Below are positions 1 to 8,412 of a stretch of 53,732 nt of DNA, in pieces. A model generated the notes under the pieces. That model ran no database searches, was not told where the DNA came from, and worked only from the letters and a program-made list of their open reading frames with translations. The stretch is from UBA1731 sp964440985 (GTDB taxonomy: Bacteria; Verrucomicrobiota; Kiritimatiellia; RFP12; UBA1067): positions 1 to 53,732 of the forward strand of contig CAYTWE010000011.1 in assembly GCA_964440985.1 (NCBI GenBank), given 5' to 3'. Positions within the stretch are counted from its first letter, which is position 1, and each line of letters begins with the position of its first letter. Position numbers and translations under genes: made by a program.

Positions 1-728
1 ACAAGCTGATGATCAACTTCCACGGCGCGTACAAGCCCACGGGCATGAACCGCACATGGCCGAACCAGATCACCCGCGAGGGCATTCGCGGCAACGAAAT
101 GACAAAGTTCTTTTCGTACGTCACGCCCATCCACACGGCAACATTGCCATTTACGCGCTTTCTGCTTGGACCGGGCGACTATACCCCCGGCAGCTTCGGC
201 AACGTCCACTCCGAACAGTTCATTTCACAGAGCCGCAAAGGGCATCGCTACGGGGACGAGACGGACGTGCGGCGGATCGGCGCGGAGGAAATCGGCACAC
301 GCGCCCATGCGCTCGCGCTGTGCATCGCCTACGATTCGCCGTTGATGACGCTCTGCGACTGGCCGGTGCGCTATCGCGGCGCGAAGGGGCTGGAGGCGTT
401 GCGCGCGCTGCCGACGGTCTGGCGCAACACGATGCCGCTCGCCGGCAAGATTGGACGTTACTACGGTGTCGTTCGCGAAACATACGACGGCAGTCTCTAT
501 CTCGCCATTCTCGGCGTGAAAGGTGCATCGTTCGATCTTCCGCTCATGTTCCTGCCGGAGGGGACGACATGGACGGCAAAATTCTATGTGGACGGGCCTG
601 ACGCGGCGACGGATGCGACGGATTTGGAGGAATATGTCCAAACGGTTTCGAGGACAGACAAAATCAAACTGTCCGTGGCCCGCGAAGGCGGCGCGGTGGT
701 GGTATTCACCCTCAAACCGAATCCATAA
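1..728 (+). CDS. GH97-family glycoside hydrolase, C-terminal part (5' end outside window)
   Basis: The reading frame is already open at the left edge (first whole codon at base 3) and ends with TAA at 726-728, so only about 241 C-terminal residues are seen. The stretch NFHGAYKPTG, followed by RTWPN and TREGIRGNE, is the hallmark of the catalytic barrel of GH97 enzymes such as the SusB alpha-glucosidase. After it come the end of the barrel and the C-terminal beta-sandwich typical of the family. GH97 members hydrolyse alpha-glucosides or alpha-galactosides, usually in the periplasm, and may be inverting or retaining. The glutamates in TREG and GNE lie in the region that carries the family's catalytic acids, but I cannot assign roles without an alignment. 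The ATG at base 9 is an internal methionine, not a start. Substrate is unknown. Confidence 0.85.
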   Translation, partial: KLMINFHGAYKPTGMNRTWPNQITREGIRGNEMTKFFSYVTPIHTATLPFTRFLLGPGDYTPGSFGNVHSEQFISQSRKGHRYGDETDVRRIGAEEIGTRAHALALCIAYDSPLMTLCDWPVRYRGAKGLEALRALPTVWRNTMPLAGKIGRYYGVVRETYDGSLYLAILGVKGASFDLPLMFLPEGTTWTAKFYVDGPDAATDATDLEEYVQTVSRTDKIKLSVAREGGAVVVFTLKPNP

Positions 729-783
729 GCCCCGTCAGAAAAGAACGCGCCCGCCCTCTGCGCCGTCAGTCCTTTGCGTAGAT

Positions 784-871
784 TGGCGGAGAGGGAGGGA
801 TTCGAACCCCCGGACCCTTGCGGGTCAACGGTTTTCAAGACCGCCGCGATCGACCACTCCGCCACCTCTCC
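784..871 (-). tRNA. tRNA-Ser (anticodon UGA), CCA encoded
   Basis: Read on the minus strand, the gene starts GGAGAGG at 871 and ends CCTCTCC, then discriminator G at 787 and an encoded CCA at 786-784. The acceptor stem is seven perfect pairs. The anticodon loop reads CTTGAAA, giving anticodon UGA. A long variable arm (GACCCGCAAGGGTC) follows the anticodon stem, as in class II serine tRNAs, and the T arm carries GGTTCGAATCC. It decodes UCA and related serine codons. It lies between the GH97 gene and proC, and no other RNA gene is adjacent. Confidence 0.96.
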
Positions 872-904
872 AAATGCGCACGTGTCGCTTAACGATTGGC
901 GTGA

Positions 905-910
905 AGTATA
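905..910 (-). promoter_or_regulatory. -10 box for tRNA-Ser
   Basis: TATACT on the minus strand, preceded by TGG. It lies 33 bases upstream of the first tRNA base, so a start site near 898 would give a leader of about 27 nt for RNase P to remove. No good -35 hexamer is seen. Confidence 0.45.
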
Positions 911-1040
911 CCATAAAACTGCGTCGGTGAAATTGCACGATCCGAAAATTGCGCAATCCAGAAGATGACCGTCAGCTTTCGGAATGCGCAATTCGCGCCG
1001 CAAAGAGATGCGATAGCGGCAAACAGCATTTGAGTTGTGG

Positions 1041-1046
1041 TATAAT
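1041..1046 (+). promoter_or_regulatory. -10 box of proC, seven bases before the ATG
   Basis: A perfect TATAAT ends 7 bases before the proC start codon at 1054. The expected start site therefore falls on or next to the A of the ATG, and no Shine-Dalgarno can fit between. This predicts a leaderless mRNA. No clear -35 is visible. The same layout recurs at mreB, the symporter, cpaB, the antiporter and the BNR mini-ORF. Confidence 0.6.
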
Positions 1047-1053
1047 CTGCGTT

Positions 1054-1860
1054 ATGAAAACGACACTCGGTTTTTTCGGCGCTGGCAAGATGGCAGAAGG
1101 AATTGTGCAGGCGGTCGCCGCCGCAGGCACGTTTGACCTCAAAAAAATCGTAATGGCGGAGACGCATCCGCCCCGTGCAAGGGAAATGGCAAAACGCTAC
1201 GGCGTAAAGACCGTCTCGGACGCTGCGTTTGTCGCCACGAACGCAAATGCCATATTCCTTTCCGTGAAGCCGCAGGATGTCGCAGCGCTCGCGGAGAGAG
1301 TAAAACCCAAGCTCTCGTCCAAGACGCTCATAATTTCAATCGTGGCCGGAAAGTCTCTGGCAACCCTCCGCAAGATGTTCGGAGCGAAAGTGCGCCTTGT
1401 GCGCGTAATGCCGAACCTCGCCCTTCGCGCCAGAGAGGGAATGTGCGCAATCTGTCCGGCGAAGAACGCGACCAAATCCGACGTCAATCTCGTGACATCC
1501 ATTCTCGACGCCGCCGGACAGACGGTCGTCCTGCGCGAGAAGGACTTTGACGCCGTGACCGCGCTTTCCGGATCCGGTCCGGCATTCTTCGCGTACATGG
1601 AGGAGGCGATGGCGGAAGGCGGCGTACGCCTCGGATTAAAACCGGCTGTCGCCCGCCTGCTCGCCGAACAGACAATGCTCGGGACGGCAGCGTACCTCCG
1701 CAGCAGCGGCGCAGATCTCGGCGAGTTCATCGACGGCGTGGCGACAAAGGGCGGCACAACGGCCGCTGGCATGGACGTGATGCGGGCCAGCAACATGAAG
1801 GAAACAGTGGCCGCGACACTGGCGGCTGCGGCGAAGCGTAGCGCGGAACTCGGCAAATGA
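1054..1860 (+). CDS. proC: Pyrroline-5-carboxylate reductase
   Basis: A 268-aa protein that reduces 1-pyrroline-5-carboxylate to proline with NAD(P)H, the last step of proline synthesis, in the cytoplasm. The N-terminus GFFGAGKMAEGI is the Rossmann dinucleotide-binding motif. ALSGSGPAFF and VATKGGTTAAGMD near the C-terminus are the family's catalytic-domain signatures. Length is normal (about 270). The frame stays open upstream to 949, but homology begins at MKTTLGFF (1054), and a TATAAT box at 1041-1046 would place transcription start at this ATG. The stop overlaps the next gene's start as ATGA, so proC leads a plus-strand operon with two GYF_2 proteins and a glycosyltransferase. That partnership has no obvious link to proline synthesis. 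Confidence 0.95.
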   Translation: MKTTLGFFGAGKMAEGIVQAVAAAGTFDLKKIVMAETHPPRAREMAKRYGVKTVSDAAFVATNANAIFLSVKPQDVAALAERVKPKLSSKTLIISIVAGKSLATLRKMFGAKVRLVRVMPNLALRAREGMCAICPAKNATKSDVNLVTSILDAAGQTVVLREKDFDAVTALSGSGPAFFAYMEEAMAEGGVRLGLKPAVARLLAEQTMLGTAAYLRSSGADLGEFIDGVATKGGTTAAGMDVMRASNMKETVAATLAAAAKRSAELGK

Positions 1861-2540
1861 ACTGGTACGTAAGGAACGCTGACGAAAGGGTGTTCGGTCC
1901 CGTTGACGACGCAACACTCGTCGCGTGGGCGAAGGACGGACGCATAGAGCCGTTTGCAGGCATCTCAAATGACCTCAAGTCATGGAAACTCGCATCACTC
2001 ATGCCGATGCTTGAGATGGACTGGATTGTTGAAAACGAACCCGGACGATTCTACGGCCCGACGCACCGCGCCGTAATCGACGACCTCATAAGGACCAAAT
2101 CGCTATCTGACACATGCCGCATATACCGCGATGACCATGACGGCTCCGCCGAAAGGGACATCTCAGAGCTTCGCAAGGAGGCGGAAACGGCGATGGCGGA
2201 ACTCAAGGACGAGGCTGACCGCGCAATCGCGGAGGCGACGTCCGCCGCCGAATCCGCCCGGAACGAGGTCGAGGCCATGCGAAAGCGAGCCGAGGCCAGC
2301 GAGGCGAAGGTGGCTGAACTGGAGGCGAAAATCGCAAAGCTCACCGAAGTCAAGCAGCGTGAATGGACTGCCGACGTAATCGAGCCGGAAATAGTGTCGG
2401 AAACGCCGCCGCCAAAAGTGCACGAGATGTTCAAGGGGGAACGCAACAGCACGCTTGCGCAGCTTGAGCGTCAGGCACAGGCGGAACTTGCCCGGATGGG
2501 GGCATCCGAGGCCAAGAGATTCTTCAGGATGAAACGGTAG
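1857..2540 (+). CDS. GYF_2-domain protein with coiled coil (first of two)
   Basis: A 227-aa protein of unknown function. Residues 1-50 (WYVRNADERVFGPVDD, then LVAWAKDGRI) match the GYF_2 fold, a predicted protein-interaction module common in PVC bacteria. A second, weaker GYF_2-like copy follows (DWIVENEPGRFYGPT). About residues 95-165 are strongly heptad-like, rich in Ala, Glu, Arg and Lys, and should form a long coiled coil. A charged tail ends FFRMKR. There is no signal peptide or membrane segment, so it is likely cytoplasmic. Its ATG overlaps the proC stop (ATGA), which implies translational coupling. The next gene encodes a larger protein of the same plan. The pair may act as a scaffold; this is inference only. 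Confidence 0.75.
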   Translation: MNWYVRNADERVFGPVDDATLVAWAKDGRIEPFAGISNDLKSWKLASLMPMLEMDWIVENEPGRFYGPTHRAVIDDLIRTKSLSDTCRIYRDDHDGSAERDISELRKEAETAMAELKDEADRAIAEATSAAESARNEVEAMRKRAEASEAKVAELEAKIAKLTEVKQREWTADVIEPEIVSETPPPKVHEMFKGERNSTLAQLERQAQAELARMGASEAKRFFRMKR

Positions 2541-2566
2541 TTGAACGGCAGGACGGAGACAGCGCC

Positions 2567-3898
2567 ATGACGGAAAAATGGTATTTGAGAACCCAGGACG
2601 ACACCTTCGGCCCAGAAACCAGGGAACGGCTCATCGAATGGGCAAAGATGGGCAGAATCCAGCCAGGCCAGGAGATATCCAGCGACGGAGAGAACTGGCA
2701 GCCCGCAATCGAAGTCCCCTTCCTTGACATGCGCTGGTCAATCGACATCGGGGACGGCACCCCGAGAGGCCCTTTCAACAAGTTCGCCGCCGAAGCGCTT
2801 CTCAGAAGCGGGCGGCTTCCGGCCGCCTCCCGGCTGATAGAAGTAGAGCCGGCGTTCGCAACGCAGCCGGAGGAACCACAACCAGACACAAGCGACGATC
2901 CTGAGCTTCAGACGGAATCTGACACTGCGCCGACGGCAGAAGACACATCCGCTTTTGATGACGGCGTCTCCAGGCAGACGCCAGACGGTTCGGCCTCACC
3001 GCAGTCAACCACGCAAAACGACGCCACAAAGATCGTCGAAAAGATTGTCAAAGTTCCGGTGGAGGTGATAAAGGAAGTTGTCAAGGAAGTCCCCGTCGAA
3101 GTCGTCAAAGAGGTTGTGAAGGAAGTTCCGGTCGAGAAGATCGTGGTCAAGGAGAAGATTGTCGAAGTCGAATCGGCGGCACTGCTCGCAAAGACCGCAG
3201 CCCTTGAAGCGGAAGTCGCGGCCGCAAAGCGCGAGACCCTGACGCTTGAAGGGGAAATACGGCGATTGCCGTCAAACGCAAAGGAGGCCGCCGACACCGA
3301 AGCAGCCATCTACTGGCTTCTGCGCGGAGAGGCCGACGACCTTGCAAAGGTGATCGAGGAGGAAAAGGCGGAAGCCGAAGCGGCGCAGACGCGCTGGAAT
3401 GAGCGCATGGACAGGCTGTCCACCCGCAGGATCGAGATACTCAAGCGCATCGGCGACGACGAAAAGGACATGAAGAACCGTACGCTTCGCGCCAACCCGG
3501 CAGACCCGCGCACCGTTCAGCTCAAGCAGGAGCTTGACGCGCTGCGCCTCATCGCAGAAAAGAACGCTTACGAAAGCGGACAGCGCATCAAGGATCTCAC
3601 ACGCGAACTGAACGAAAAGCGCACTGAGGCGGATCGGCTTGCCTCGCAATTGGCAGACGTGAAGCGCCTTCAGGGTCAGATACAGGATCTCAGGGAAAGG
3701 CTGCAGGTGCGCGAACGGGAGCTCATGTCGGAGCGACAGGCAAACGAAGAACTGCGCAGAACCGCCGAAGAGGCTCAACAGACGCTTCTCAAGCGGCTCT
3801 CCGAACTGGAGGCAAGCCTGCCCTCCCGCTCCGTGCAGACAGGAAGCGCTCATTCGGAGACATCGCGCTTTCCGGTATGGATGAAGCTCAAGAAGTGA
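2567..3898 (+). CDS. GYF_2-domain protein with PVEV/KEVVKE repeats and long coiled coil (second of two)
   Basis: A 443-aa paralogue in plan of the preceding gene. Residues 1-50 are a GYF_2 domain (KWYLRTQDDTFGPETRERL), and residues 55-95 are a second degenerate copy. An acidic, Pro/Thr/Ser-rich linker spans about 95-150. Residues 163-198 hold three near-repeats of about 12 residues built on VPVEV(I/V)KEVVKE. From 200 to about 420 the sequence is charged and heptad-like, predicted to be a long coiled coil. No signal peptide or membrane anchor is seen. A modest SD (GGAG at about 10 nt) precedes the ATG. The tail ends one base before the glycosyltransferase start, so the two are surely co-translated. 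Alternating Val/Pro/Lys/Glu repeats of this kind occur in bacterial surface and cytoskeletal proteins, but function is unknown. Confidence 0.72.
   Translation: MTEKWYLRTQDDTFGPETRERLIEWAKMGRIQPGQEISSDGENWQPAIEVPFLDMRWSIDIGDGTPRGPFNKFAAEALLRSGRLPAASRLIEVEPAFATQPEEPQPDTSDDPELQTESDTAPTAEDTSAFDDGVSRQTPDGSASPQSTTQNDATKIVEKIVKVPVEVIKEVVKEVPVEVVKEVVKEVPVEKIVVKEKIVEVESAALLAKTAALEAEVAAAKRETLTLEGEIRRLPSNAKEAADTEAAIYWLLRGEADDLAKVIEEEKAEAEAAQTRWNERMDRLSTRRIEILKRIGDDEKDMKNRTLRANPADPRTVQLKQELDALRLIAEKNAYESGQRIKDLTRELNEKRTEADRLASQLADVKRLQGQIQDLRERLQVRERELMSERQANEELRRTAEEAQQTLLKRLSELEASLPSRSVQTGSAHSETSRFPVWMKLKK
3053..3160 (+). repeat. In-gene repeat coding VPVEV-KEVVKE units
   Basis: Three imperfect units of about 36 bases encode residues 163-198 of the second GYF_2 protein. 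The units differ at synonymous sites (gttccg/gtcccc, gaggtg/gaagtc), so the repeat is old or codon-diversified rather than a recent slippage product. Confidence 0.6.
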
Positions 3899-3899
3899 C

Positions 3900-4568
3900 A
3901 TGAAATCCCTGTCGCTTGTAATACCGGCATACGGCGCGGGCGGACTTGTCGGCGACATCCTGTCGCACATCCCTGCGCTTGCCGGCACAGCGGCAGATTG
4001 CGGATTTTCACTTGTCGAAACAATCATCGTGGACGACTGCGGCGAACCGCCCTTGACTTCCGAGGAGCTGGTTCCTCCGCACAGCGTTCCTCTTTCCATC
4101 CTGCACAACGACCGCAACATGGGCAAAGGCTACAGCGTGAGACGCGGCGCTCTTGCGGCGAAGGGGGACTGGGTGCTGATGAGCGATGTGGACGAATCCG
4201 CCCCTCTCACCGAGTTCGCTGCCCTCGCCCCCTATTCAGACCACGCAATCGTGTGCGGCAGCCGATGCGGCGGAGCAGACAGGAGACCGCTCTCGAGACG
4301 TATCATGTCAAGGCTGTTCAACATGATTTCCGGCACCGGGCTGAAGGACAGCCAATGCGGATTCAAACTCTTCAACATGTCCATGATGCGCCTGGCGTTC
4401 GAGAATCTGCGTACAGACCGCTTCGCATTCGATGTGGAGCTCATACGAAAGGCTCCATCCGTCGCAGAAGTGCCGGTTGAATGGCATGGCGGACGGCGCA
4501 GCTCCCTCAGGCTGTGGAGGGATGCGCCGCGTATGCTATGGGATCTCGTAAAGATCCGCCTGTCTTAG
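3900..4568 (+). CDS. GT2 family glycosyltransferase (DPM1/dolichyl-phosphate sugar synthase-like)
   Basis: A 222-aa GT-A fold enzyme. SLVIPAYG opens the fold, VDD at 44-46 binds the nucleotide, NDRNMGKGYSVRRG is the donor-site loop, and SDVDES gives the metal-binding DxD at 96-98. CGSRCGG...SRRIMSRLFN and DSQCGFKLF are signatures of the DPM1/ALG5-type subgroup that moves a sugar from a nucleotide donor to a polyprenyl phosphate. No C-terminal membrane helices are present, so it is the short soluble or peripheral type. It starts one base after the stop of the second GYF_2 gene. Its stop (TAG 4566-4568) overlaps the stop of lptD on the other strand by four bases. It may supply lipid-linked sugar for envelope polymers, but donor and acceptor are unknown. 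Confidence 0.85.
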   Translation: MKSLSLVIPAYGAGGLVGDILSHIPALAGTAADCGFSLVETIIVDDCGEPPLTSEELVPPHSVPLSILHNDRNMGKGYSVRRGALAAKGDWVLMSDVDESAPLTEFAALAPYSDHAIVCGSRCGGADRRPLSRRIMSRLFNMISGTGLKDSQCGFKLFNMSMMRLAFENLRTDRFAFDVELIRKAPSVAEVPVEWHGGRRSSLRLWRDAPRMLWDLVKIRLS

Positions 4569-6769
4569 AACTTCGCGAGGTCGAGCATCGACCCAGCGCC
4601 GAGCGCCCGCAGATATACCGCGAATCCGAAATCCACGTCGCTATCCTGCTTCGAACCGTCGATGCGACGTATGCTGTTCTCGTAGTTGACGGAGAACCTG
4701 AAGCCAAGGCAGTCCGTAAGGAAATCGAACCATGCGCCTGTCGAATCAAGCTCGTTGCACCTTGCGTCCCAGCGGATGAACGGAGACCACTCGAACCAAT
4801 CGCACACCGTATGCTTGAATCCGGCGCGGATAATGTTGGAATACTGGTAGTTCCAGCGGTCGTACTCAGAAGGAAGATAATCCCAAATGCGATGATCGCG
4901 CCCGATGTAGCCCAAATCCCACGAGAAGCTCTGCGACACCCGATGCTCAAAGTTGATGTCCGCATATGCAACCTTCTCATTGTCGACATCGTATTCCGTC
5001 CTTGACGAGAACGTCATCCTGTTCGACGGACGGAACCTGAGCATGAGACCCGGCGTCACGCAATCCGTCCGGTTGTAGTAGCCGTTCTCGCGGTTCTTGG
5101 GATATCCGGCGTAGTAGCCGCGCTTGATGTAGCTTTCATCCTCGAACGGGATGGCCGCATAGACGTCCGACTCGAACACAGAACGCGTGAATCCATTCTC
5201 CTTCGTCTTGCGGAAGTAGTTGCGGATGCCGGGGCGGATGCCGTGCCAGCTGTATGGCAGGCCGCGCCCCTCGAAACCGAACTGATCAAGCCAATCCATC
5301 GATCCGTCGTAGTTGTCGAACATGTAATTGCGGTTCTTCTTTCCCGTTCCGTAGTTCACGTCCTGGTACGAATAGTCCACGTAAGGCTCGAAGATATGCT
5401 GCCATTCTTCGTTCAGCCATGCGGATGCGCGTGTGGAAGCGGTGATGCCCACCTCCGCTATGCCACGATACATCGCATCGCCGGATGCGCTCAGGCAGTT
5501 CTTCTCCGGGTCTCCCGAATCGCTCCACCATGTCGCACGGTAGCCGACACGCGGAACAAAGGAGAAGATGTCCGCAATCATGAACGGCAGGGTGATGCGA
5601 TGGTTTGAATCTGCGCGAAACGCCTGATAGTCCGCGCCGCGTCCGGAAAGACCGATATACGGCGAGTAGCGGTACATCGGATCCTTCGACCAGTATTTAG
5701 CGTACTGCCTGTTCAGGTATCCGGCGCGGGTCTGCGATTCGTAGTTCAGCGGAAGGTCGAATATCGGCTGAGGCTCGATCGACACCCACGCTTCAGGCAG
5801 TCTTGCGACGCCAGCATAGAAGTCGTTGACCGGGCCGGAAACTGCGGCGCCTGCCGCCCAGAGGTTCTCGCGATGCTCGTACCATGCCTCGTTGACAGGG
5901 ATGGACTCGTAGCCGTTCTCACGCCGCGCGAAATCGCGGAGGTAGTGGGAGTCGGAGAGGAACTGCGCCTTGACGTTGAATGCATCACGTTCCGTAAAGT
6001 CGGAGCGGTGCTCAAGAATCACGCGATAGCGTTTACGTTCAACCTCGCTTCCCCAGTTCTGGTAGTTGTAGTGGCTGGAATCGCTCCAGTGGCGGTCATA
6101 CCGGTCATAGTCCTCGTCCCACGCATAGAAGCCCTTTATCTTGCCCTTGCCGTATTCACCGAGACGCCAACGAACCGTCTGGCCGACCTCCACTCCGTTC
6201 TTCTGGCGCAGATTGAAATATGTGCTGCCTCCGAGACCGAGCGCACCGTCGCCGAACTCGTTGCGGATGTCGTAGACGTATCCGGAAAGGAAGTAGCAGC
6301 CCCAGCGGCTCGTGTAGCCCGGCAAGAACCTGAACCCGTAGTTCGTGTTCAGAGGATAGAACATCCAGGGAAGCCAAAACACCGGAACGTCCTCGTAGTA
6401 CAGCCACACGTTTTTGGCGGTGATGGCCGCATCCGTCTCGTAGACGAAGCTGCCAGTCAACTTCCAGTGCAGATCATCAAGGGCGTTCGTGCAGGTGGTG
6501 AACATCGCATTCTCGCCGAAATCGTATACGCCGTCGGCGCTCCGCGACAATTCCTTTGTGTAGAACCTGTACACTCCGGACTCCGCCTTGATGTCGCCAG
6601 TCGCATGAACCTCCCCCGTCTTCCGGCTTGCTGCGAGCGTGCCGCCGGAGAACGTGAGAGCACCAAAGCCCTGTTTGGACGGCCTCTCCGGCAAATCCTC
6701 GAACAGCTGCGAAGCGGACGCTGCGGCTGCAACGGCCGCAAACGCCAAGACCAACGTATGCTTATGCAT
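4565..6769 (-). CDS. lptD: LPS-assembly outer membrane protein LptD
   Basis: A 734-aa outer-membrane beta-barrel that, with LptE, inserts LPS into the outer leaflet. A signal peptide (residues 1 to about 20, cleaved near ASAS-Q) leads into a short LptA-like OstA region (FSGGTLAASRKTGEVHATG). Then comes the family motif region VWLYYEDVPVFWLPWMFYPL with GFRFLPGYTSRWG, and a long barrel rich in aromatic and alternating residues. It is close in length to usual LptD. The ATG at 6769 overlaps the RNase stop by 8 bases and has an SD (GGAGGTG). It is the last gene of the mre operon. Four paired cysteines are not obvious, so the disulfide scheme of E. coli LptD probably does not apply. The stop overlaps the convergent glycosyltransferase stop by four bases. 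lptE lies elsewhere in the window (19506-20048). Confidence 0.9.
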   Translation of the reverse strand: MHKHTLVLAFAAVAAAASASQLFEDLPERPSKQGFGALTFSGGTLAASRKTGEVHATGDIKAESGVYRFYTKELSRSADGVYDFGENAMFTTCTNALDDLHWKLTGSFVYETDAAITAKNVWLYYEDVPVFWLPWMFYPLNTNYGFRFLPGYTSRWGCYFLSGYVYDIRNEFGDGALGLGGSTYFNLRQKNGVEVGQTVRWRLGEYGKGKIKGFYAWDEDYDRYDRHWSDSSHYNYQNWGSEVERKRYRVILEHRSDFTERDAFNVKAQFLSDSHYLRDFARRENGYESIPVNEAWYEHRENLWAAGAAVSGPVNDFYAGVARLPEAWVSIEPQPIFDLPLNYESQTRAGYLNRQYAKYWSKDPMYRYSPYIGLSGRGADYQAFRADSNHRITLPFMIADIFSFVPRVGYRATWWSDSGDPEKNCLSASGDAMYRGIAEVGITASTRASAWLNEEWQHIFEPYVDYSYQDVNYGTGKKNRNYMFDNYDGSMDWLDQFGFEGRGLPYSWHGIRPGIRNYFRKTKENGFTRSVFESDVYAAIPFEDESYIKRGYYAGYPKNRENGYYNRTDCVTPGLMLRFRPSNRMTFSSRTEYDVDNEKVAYADINFEHRVSQSFSWDLGYIGRDHRIWDYLPSEYDRWNYQYSNIIRAGFKHTVCDWFEWSPFIRWDARCNELDSTGAWFDFLTDCLGFRFSVNYENSIRRIDGSKQDSDVDFGFAVYLRALGAGSMLDLAKF

Positions 6770-8405
6770 TTCTTGCACCTCCCGATGAATAGAGGGTCTT
6801 CCCCGTCTCGGCGTCAAGAATCGAGAACGACTCCGGATGACGGTGAAGCTCTGCGACAAAAGTAAGTTTGGTGTTGAACGCAGTCTGCATCTCAGACAGT
6901 ATCTTGGCGTCCTCCGTCCGGAGCCTCTGCAGCACAGCCGGGGCGATTAATATCTTCGGCACGAACGGCTTCTTCTCCTCGTCGGCGTGTTTGAGCAGCG
7001 CGGTCAGATGTCGCTGCAGTTCGATCGATATCGCGAGCGGCGATTTCACGAGGCCGTGTCCGGCGCAGACGGGGCAGGTCGAGGTGAGCATCGACAGCAG
7101 CGACTCCTCCTGCCTCTGGCGCGACATCTCAAGCAATCCTAGTTCGGAGATGCCAAGCACGTTCGTGCGGGCGCGGTCGCGCTTCAACGCCGTCTTAAAC
7201 GCCTTTTCGACCTGCTTCTGATGCTTCCGGCTCTTCATGTCGATGAGGTCAAGCACCACAAGTCCGCCAATGTTGCGAAGCCGCAGCTGACGCGCCACCT
7301 CCTCCACGGCCTCAAGGTTCACCTCAAGAATCGCATCCTCCTGCGACCCCTTCCCTTCCTTGCTCTTGTGATGGCCGGTGTTGACGTCCACCGCGATAAG
7401 CGCCTCCGTCTCGTCAATCACGAGGTAGCCGCCGCTCTTCAACGGCACCTGGCGACGGAACGCCTCATCAAGCTGACGCCCGATTCCGTAGTGGTCGAAT
7501 ATGTTCTTCGATCCATCGTATCTCTTGAGCTTCTTCTGGGCGCGTCTTGATATCTTCGCCGTAAGGGCCTTCATCTCCTCGTACGACTTCTCGTCATCGA
7601 TGATCACGGCATCGATATCCTCCGTGAGCCAGTCGCGCACGACGCGCTCCACAAGCCCCGGCTCCTGGTACACGCAGCATGGGGTGCGCAGATTCCGGAC
7701 GTTCCCCTTGAGTTCGTTCCACGATTCGAGCAGGTTGCGCAGATCGCGGGCGAACGCCTTCGGGCTGGCTCCGGCGCCGGCGGTACGGACGATCACGCCG
7801 ACATCCTCCGGAAGGAGAAGTCTGTCGAGGATCTTCTTGAGCCGGTTGCGCTCGTTCGCATCGCCGATCTTGCGCGATACGCCGCGAAGCTTCTCGCCCG
7901 GCATCATCACGAGGTAGCGACCGGGAATGGAGAGGTTCGCCGTGACGCGAGGCCCCTTTGTCGATATCGGCCCTTTCGTGACCTGCACGATTATCTCGGA
8001 ACCCTTGGGGAATCGCTTTTCGACCTCCTCGTTTGTGATCCGCGCCGCACGCGCCTTTGCGCCGCGCTTGCCGCCCTTGGCGTCCTTTCTTGAGCCGCCC
8101 TTCTGCGCCTCTTCATCATCGTCAAGAAAAGCATCGACATCCGACGTCATGTCCCAGTAGTGCAGGAATGCGTTTCTCGGAAGCCCGATATCCACGAACG
8201 CCGCTTGAAGGTCGTGTTCAAGGTTCTGGATGCGCCCCTTGAAGACGGAGCCGACAAGCCGCTCCTCCTCCGGGTGCTCCACCATGTACTCCTCCAAACG
8301 TCCGTTCTCAATGACGGCGACCCGCGTCTCGAGCTTTTCGACGTTTACGATTATCTCCCGCCTGAACTTCGGTTTGCGGAACCAGTTGATGATCTTCTCC
8401 AGCAT
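6762..8405 (-). CDS. rng: Ribonuclease E/G family endoribonuclease
   Basis: A 547-aa single-strand-specific endoribonuclease for rRNA processing and mRNA decay. An S1 RNA-binding domain spans about 46-165 (GSVFKGRIQNLEHDLQAAFVDIG). It is interrupted at about 90-130 by a loop that is first acidic (FLDDDEEA) and then basic (KDAKGGKRGAKARAAR). The DNase I-like catalytic domain has AVDVNTG (Asp 340) and VLDLIDM (Asp 386), the two metal-binding aspartates. CPVCAGHG at 444-451 is the zinc-link that joins subunits. The protein ends soon after, without the long scaffold tail of E. coli RNase E, so it is RNase G-like in size. The ATG at 8405 has the SD GAGGA, which overlaps the rodA stop. The mre/rodA-rng gene order is known in several phyla. 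Confidence 0.92.
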   Translation of the reverse strand: MLEKIINWFRKPKFRREIIVNVEKLETRVAVIENGRLEEYMVEHPEEERLVGSVFKGRIQNLEHDLQAAFVDIGLPRNAFLHYWDMTSDVDAFLDDDEEAQKGGSRKDAKGGKRGAKARAARITNEEVEKRFPKGSEIIVQVTKGPISTKGPRVTANLSIPGRYLVMMPGEKLRGVSRKIGDANERNRLKKILDRLLLPEDVGVIVRTAGAGASPKAFARDLRNLLESWNELKGNVRNLRTPCCVYQEPGLVERVVRDWLTEDIDAVIIDDEKSYEEMKALTAKISRRAQKKLKRYDGSKNIFDHYGIGRQLDEAFRRQVPLKSGGYLVIDETEALIAVDVNTGHHKSKEGKGSQEDAILEVNLEAVEEVARQLRLRNIGGLVVLDLIDMKSRKHQKQVEKAFKTALKRDRARTNVLGISELGLLEMSRQRQEESLLSMLTSTCPVCAGHGLVKSPLAISIELQRHLTALLKHADEEKKPFVPKILIAPAVLQRLRTEDAKILSEMQTAFNTKLTFVAELHRHPESFSILDAETGKTLYSSGGARNA

Positions 8406-8412
8406 GATTTCC

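Noticed and set aside
5873..6865. 330-codon plus-strand frame inside lptD
   Set aside because: Antisense shadow of a beta-barrel gene; starts without an SD.
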